Origin: Candidatus Aminicenantota bacterium
GTDB taxonomy: Bacteria > Acidobacteriota > Aminicenantia > Aminicenantales > Saccharicenantaceae
Direction: 5' to 3'
DNA: 55,326 nt
Assembly: GCA_014360005.1 (NCBI GenBank)
Contig: JACIYI010000017.1
Location: 1-55,326, forward strand
A program made the translations under genes and the position numbers. This document shows positions 51,570-55,326 of this stretch, piece by piece. The notes under the pieces are model-generated. The model did no database searches. It was not told the origin of the DNA and saw only the letters and a program-made list of their open reading frames with translations. Position 1 is the stretch's first letter. Every line of letters starts with the position of its first letter.

Positions 51570-52037
51570 ATGAAAAAAAAAATTAAACCTGTAGCCCGGG
51601 TATTTAAGGTTGAAACCCAGATCAGGGGTAGCAACGGGGAACTAGTCTTCAAGCGGGAAAGCCTCGGCAGTCTGGGCCTGGCCTGGGAGCCGGCAGTAGA
51701 TGTTTATGAGAAAGAGGACGAGATAGTGGTTGAGGTCGAAGTCCCTGGCGTTCTGGCCAGGAACCTCAAGATTGTCCAGTGGGGCAACCGCCTGGAAGTC
51801 AGCGGGATGAAAAAGGAAGTGGTGGAAGCCGTTAGGTTGAGGTTCCACCGCCTGGAAAGGGAAATGGGCTTCTTTCATAAGGAAATAGTGCTGCCGGTAG
51901 CCGTTTCCAGCGAGGACACCAGGGCTTCTCTGGAAAACGGGGTGTTGACCATCGTTCTTAAAAAGCAACCCAGGAGCACCAGGGAAATTGAGGTTAAGAT
52001 CCAGAAAACAAAGGCTGAAGGTCAAGGAGGTGAGTGA
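51570..52037 (+). CDS. Hsp20 family small heat-shock protein
   Basis: The 155-residue protein has an alpha-crystallin domain (about 35-125: PAVDVYEKEDEIVVEVEVPG, then GVLTIVLKKQ). It would hold unfolding proteins in the cytosol. The stop overlaps the lon start by one base (TGATG). The pairing with lon points to shared proteostasis function. Confidence 0.9.
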   Translation: MKKKIKPVARVFKVETQIRGSNGELVFKRESLGSLGLAWEPAVDVYEKEDEIVVEVEVPGVLARNLKIVQWGNRLEVSGMKKEVVEAVRLRFHRLEREMGFFHKEIVLPVAVSSEDTRASLENGVLTIVLKKQPRSTREIEVKIQKTKAEGQGGE

Positions 52038-54532
52038 TGTCCCAGTTCGATAATTCTCCCGAAGAAGCGGTCAATGGTCTGACCGAGGAACAGCAGCAGA
52101 AGCTGCAGATTCCCGACCGCCTGCCCGTTCTGCTGCTCAGGGACGTGGTGATTTTTCCCTACATGATAGCCCCGCTCTACGTCGGCCGGGAAAAATCCAA
52201 GGCGGCCATTGATCACAGCCTGTCCACCAACCGCATGATCCTGCTGCTGACCCAGAAGGACATGGAAATCGAAGAGCCCAAGAGGGAAGACGTCTACGAG
52301 GTGGGCACGGTCGCCCTCATCATGCGGATGCTGAAGCTACCCGACGGCCGCATCAGGATTCTGGCCCAGGGCCTGGTCCGGGCCAGGATTGAAACCTTCG
52401 AAGACGAAGGCCCCTTCGTCCAGGCCAGGATAGTCACCCTCCTGGAACCGGAACAAGGGGAAAAGACCATCGAGCTTGAAGCCCTGATCAGGAACGTCCG
52501 CTCCGGCCTGGAAAAGGCTACCACCCTTGGCAAGGCCATTCAACCGGAGATACTGGTGATAGCGGCCAACCTGGAAGACCCGGGCCGGCTGGCCGACCTG
52601 ACCGCCTCCAACCTGGAACTAAAGGTGAAGGAGGCCCAGGAAGTCCTGGAAATTGTCGACCCGGTGCTGCGGCTGAAGCGGGTCTACGAGCTCCTGGTCA
52701 GGGAACTGGAGCTGCTGGAGATGCAGTCCAGGATTTCCAACGAAGCCCGGGGTGAACTGGACAAGTTGCAGCGCCAGTACTTCCTGCGGCAGCAGATGAA
52801 GGCCATCCAGAAAGAGCTGGGTGAAGGTTCCGAGCTCCAGGAAGAGGTCAAGGTCTATCAGGAAAAGCTGAAGAAACTGCGGGTCGGCGATGAGGTGCGG
52901 GAAGAACTGGAGAAGCAAATCAACCGCCTGGCTCAGATGCACCCGGAATCGGCCGAGACCGCGGTTATCAGAAATTACCTGGATTGGATGTTCTCCCTGC
53001 CCTGGGACATCAGCACCAAGGATAACCTTGACCTCAAGATGGCCAGGAAAATTCTGGATGAGGACCATTACGGCCTGGAAAAGGTCAAGGAACGAATCAT
53101 AGAGTACTTGAGCGTCAGGAAGCTGTCCAAGAAAATCAAGGGACCGATTCTGTGCTTCGTCGGGCCGCCGGGAGTTGGCAAGACTTCTCTTGGCCGGTCA
53201 ATCGCCCGGGCCCTCGGGCGGAAATTCGTCCGGATATCGCTGGGCGGTGTTCATGACGAGGCCGAAATCCGGGGACACCGCCGGACCTACGTCGGGGCCA
53301 TGCCCGGCAAAATCATTCAGGGACTGCGGCGGGCCGGTTCCAACAACCCGGTGTTCATGATGGACGAGGTGGATAAAATCGGGGCTGATTTTCGGGGCGA
53401 CCCGTCCTCGGCTCTGCTGGAAGTCCTGGACCCGGAACAGAACAACAGCTTCCTGGACCATTACCTGGGGGTGCCCTTTGACCTGTCTAAGGTCATGTTC
53501 ATCACCACGGCCAACCTCCTGGACCCCATCCAGCCGGCCTTCCGGGACCGGATGGAAATTATCGAGCTTCCCGGCTATACCGAGGAAGAAAAATTGCAGA
53601 TTGCCATTCGCCATCTCATCCCCAAGCAGATTACCGAACACGCCCTCAAGCCGGAAGCCATCGATATCTCCGAGGGAGCGGTCAGGGCCATTATTTCCCA
53701 GTACACCCGGGAAGCCGGGGTCCGCAACCTGGAGAGAGAAATCGCCGGCATCTGCCGCAAGGTGGCCCGGCAGATTGCTGAGGGCAAGAAGAGAAAAGTC
53801 AGGATAACCGCCCAGAACATCGAAAAATTCCTGGGCCCGCCCAAGATTTTCCGGGACCAGCTCACCAAGAAGGACCAGGTGGGCGTGGCCACCGGAGTGG
53901 CCTGGACGGCCGCTGGCGGCGAAATCCTGTTTGTTGAAGCCACCAGGATGCAGGGCAAGGGCAACCTGATGCTGACCGGCTCCCTGGGCGAGGTGATGAA
54001 AGAGTCAGCCCAGGCTGCCCTGAGCTATGCCCGGGCTCATGCCGGGGAATTCGGTATAGAGCCGCGAATCTTCATGGAAAATGATTTCCATATCCATATT
54101 CCCGAAGGGGCCATCCCCAAGGACGGACCCTCGGCCGGGGTAACCATCGCCACCGCCTTCATTTCGGTCTGCACCAATATTCCGGTGCGCTGGAATGTGG
54201 CCATGACCGGCGAGATTACCCTGCGCGGCAATGTTCTGCCGGTGGGCGGCATCAAGGAAAAAGTGCTGGCCGCCCAGCGAGCGGGCATCAAGAAGATGAT
54301 TTTGCCTCTGCCCAACAAGAAAGACCTGGTTGACATCCCGGCCAAAATCCGCCAGGAGATGCAGTTCATTTTTGTCGAGGACATAAAGCAGGTTTTCCGG
54401 GAAGCCCTGGCCAGACCTTTTTCTCAGGATGTTGTGGTGATGGCGGCCAATCCGAAGCGGCGGAAAAATACCGTTAGTAAAACCAGGAAGATTATCAGAG
54501 TCGGTTCAGGGCGGGCCAGAAAAGCCCATTAA
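52037..54532 (+). CDS. lon: Lon protease
   Basis: The ATG at 52037 is chosen over the in-frame GTG at 52034 because GGAGG (52026-52030) is better spaced. The 831-residue enzyme has the N-terminal LON domain, a coiled region, the AAA+ module (Walker A GPPGVGKTS; FMMDEVDKI) and the protease domain with a Ser-Lys dyad, S699 (PKDGPSAG) and K742 (GGIKEK), 43 residues apart as in E. coli Lon. It degrades misfolded and regulatory proteins. The hsp20 gene overlaps its start, so a common stress-responsive transcript is likely (inference). Confidence 0.96.
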   Translation: MSQFDNSPEEAVNGLTEEQQQKLQIPDRLPVLLLRDVVIFPYMIAPLYVGREKSKAAIDHSLSTNRMILLLTQKDMEIEEPKREDVYEVGTVALIMRMLKLPDGRIRILAQGLVRARIETFEDEGPFVQARIVTLLEPEQGEKTIELEALIRNVRSGLEKATTLGKAIQPEILVIAANLEDPGRLADLTASNLELKVKEAQEVLEIVDPVLRLKRVYELLVRELELLEMQSRISNEARGELDKLQRQYFLRQQMKAIQKELGEGSELQEEVKVYQEKLKKLRVGDEVREELEKQINRLAQMHPESAETAVIRNYLDWMFSLPWDISTKDNLDLKMARKILDEDHYGLEKVKERIIEYLSVRKLSKKIKGPILCFVGPPGVGKTSLGRSIARALGRKFVRISLGGVHDEAEIRGHRRTYVGAMPGKIIQGLRRAGSNNPVFMMDEVDKIGADFRGDPSSALLEVLDPEQNNSFLDHYLGVPFDLSKVMFITTANLLDPIQPAFRDRMEIIELPGYTEEEKLQIAIRHLIPKQITEHALKPEAIDISEGAVRAIISQYTREAGVRNLEREIAGICRKVARQIAEGKKRKVRITAQNIEKFLGPPKIFRDQLTKKDQVGVATGVAWTAAGGEILFVEATRMQGKGNLMLTGSLGEVMKESAQAALSYARAHAGEFGIEPRIFMENDFHIHIPEGAIPKDGPSAGVTIATAFISVCTNIPVRWNVAMTGEITLRGNVLPVGGIKEKVLAAQRAGIKKMILPLPNKKDLVDIPAKIRQEMQFIFVEDIKQVFREALARPFSQDVVVMAANPKRRKNTVSKTRKIIRVGSGRARKAH

Positions 54533-54831
54533 TGTTGCTTTTGTCTGGGGTAGTTAAAATCCTCTTATCCAGAGCGGCGGTTCTGGGTTTGCTGGATAGC
54601 TGTTCTTGACCCTGATGATTCGGGGATGGTTCGGGACCCAAGTCATCAGCTTAGCCGACTGCATACAGATAGCCTAATAAAACGGATATTAAGACTTAAA
54701 TTGTTGATTTCCTTAAAAAAGGGAAGAGGGGAGCCAGCCCGCTTTTTCCTAAGCCTAAAGCAGGGAGTCGGAAGATATTCTGCTGGATTTAGGTTTTGGG
54801 GGCAGCGTCCTATCCGCTCAGGCGGCCCTAC
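54533..54831. other. Convergent intergenic region between lon and dapF
   Basis: These 299 bp separate convergent stop codons. I see no convincing terminator or gene. Confidence 0.4.
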
Positions 54832-55326
54832 TCAGGCCAGGAAATTACCCTCAAAGACTAACTGGGCCGGCCCGGTCTGGTAAATCTTGTCTTTTTCCCA
54901 TTCGACCACCAGTGGGCCCATGCTGGTCCAGACCTTGACCTTCCGCTCAGTCAGTTTTTTCAGGATGGAAGCTACAGCCGCAGCGCAGGAGCCGCTGCCC
55001 GAGCTCAGGGTTTCGCCCACGCCCCGTTCCCAGAACAAAACCTCAATTTCCTGGCGGTTTAGGACCCGGATGAATTCCACGTTGGTCCGGCGGGGGAAGA
55101 AAGGATGGTTTTCCAGCTCCTGCCCGACCTGGTGCCACTCAATCCTGGCCGGGAAGAATCTTTCGACGAAGATATCGCAGTGGGGATTGCCGACCGAAAC
55201 GCAGGTGATATGATAGACCTTGCGGTTTATAGACAGGGGGTAATCAATTATGAATTCATATTCCTGCCCGTCGTCGAAGGGAATATCACGGGAAGAAAAG
55301 CGGGGTTCTCCCAGCTCGATTCTGAT
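54832..55326 (-). CDS. dapF: Diaminopimelate epimerase, partial (5' end beyond window)
   Basis: A 164-residue C-terminal part is visible. It has family segments VSVGNPHC, LENHPFFPRRTNVEF and ERGVGETLSSGSGSCAAA. The catalytic acid cysteine near the C-terminus (GSC) and the Glu of GVGET are present; the position usually Cys in ACGTG is Ser. It converts LL- to meso-diaminopimelate for lysine and peptidoglycan synthesis. The N-terminus, with the other catalytic cysteine, lies outside the window. Confidence 0.92.
   Translation of the reverse strand: MRIELGEPRFSSRDIPFDDGQEYEFIIDYPLSINRKVYHITCVSVGNPHCDIFVERFFPARIEWHQVGQELENHPFFPRRTNVEFIRVLNRQEIEVLFWERGVGETLSSGSGSCAAAVASILKKLTERKVKVWTSMGPLVVEWEKDKIYQTGPAQLVFEGNFLA

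Overview
The window looks like a chromosomal segment of a saccharolytic, diderm bacterium, most likely of the Candidatus Aminicenantes (OP8) lineage or a close relative. The taxonomic call is inference. It rests on two GWxTD-domain proteins, a TonB-dependent receptor with an N-terminal carboxypeptidase-regulatory domain, a sulfatase-like protein fused to TPRs, many secreted glycoside hydrolases, and a stand-alone ATP-pyrophosphatase subunit of GMP synthase. There is no plasmid, phage or intact insertion sequence.

Layout. 0.5-6.1 kb: a broken beta-lactamase-fold gene next to an intact paralogue, a DUF4097-like lipoprotein, and a secreted SYLF-domain protein. 6.3-8.8 kb: an AEC transporter and a Tat-exported aldo/keto reductase with a ferredoxin-like tail. 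9.0-21.7 kb: an amino-sugar block with a GH18 lipoprotein, GH42, ROK kinase, SIS protein, MFS transporter, ChbG/YdjC deacetylase, NagA and GH116. 22.0-30.9 kb: an envelope block with a sulfatase-like TPR protein, a TPR protein, a TonB-dependent receptor and a GWxTD-TPR protein. 31.1-40.2 kb, minus strand: two phosphohexomutase paralogues (one with a degraded active site), a GH38 alpha-mannosidase-like enzyme and a GH2 exo-glucosaminidase-like enzyme. 40.4-49.5 kb: an M20 hydrolase, GuaA ATPase subunit, FucI-like isomerase, two copies of a structured repeat, tRNA-Glu, a second GWxTD lipoprotein, a GH113-like enzyme, GalK and a radical SAM protein. 49.9-55.3 kb: tRNA-Gln, then a flippase-like protein, NrdR, Hsp20 and Lon in tight succession, and the 3' part of dapF.

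Taken together, the carbohydrate genes could release and process N-acetylglucosamine, glucosamine, mannose, galactose and fucose. GH18, GH2 and GH38 would cut the glycan. MFS and TonB proteins would import fragments. ROK, NagA, SIS, GalK, FucI and the phosphohexomutase would process the monosaccharides. That sugar set matches complex glycoprotein glycans or chitin-type polymers; the assignment is inferred from families and proximity.

The least conventional items are: a 111-112 bp direct repeat that folds as a multi-branched structure and pairs better as a minus-strand RNA; a phosphohexomutase paralogue lacking its catalytic serine and most of its metal loop; a TonB-receptor leader with a 10-codon ORF and alternative hairpins, one of which covers the Shine-Dalgarno sequence; and the disrupted beta-lactamase-like gene with three separate lesions.
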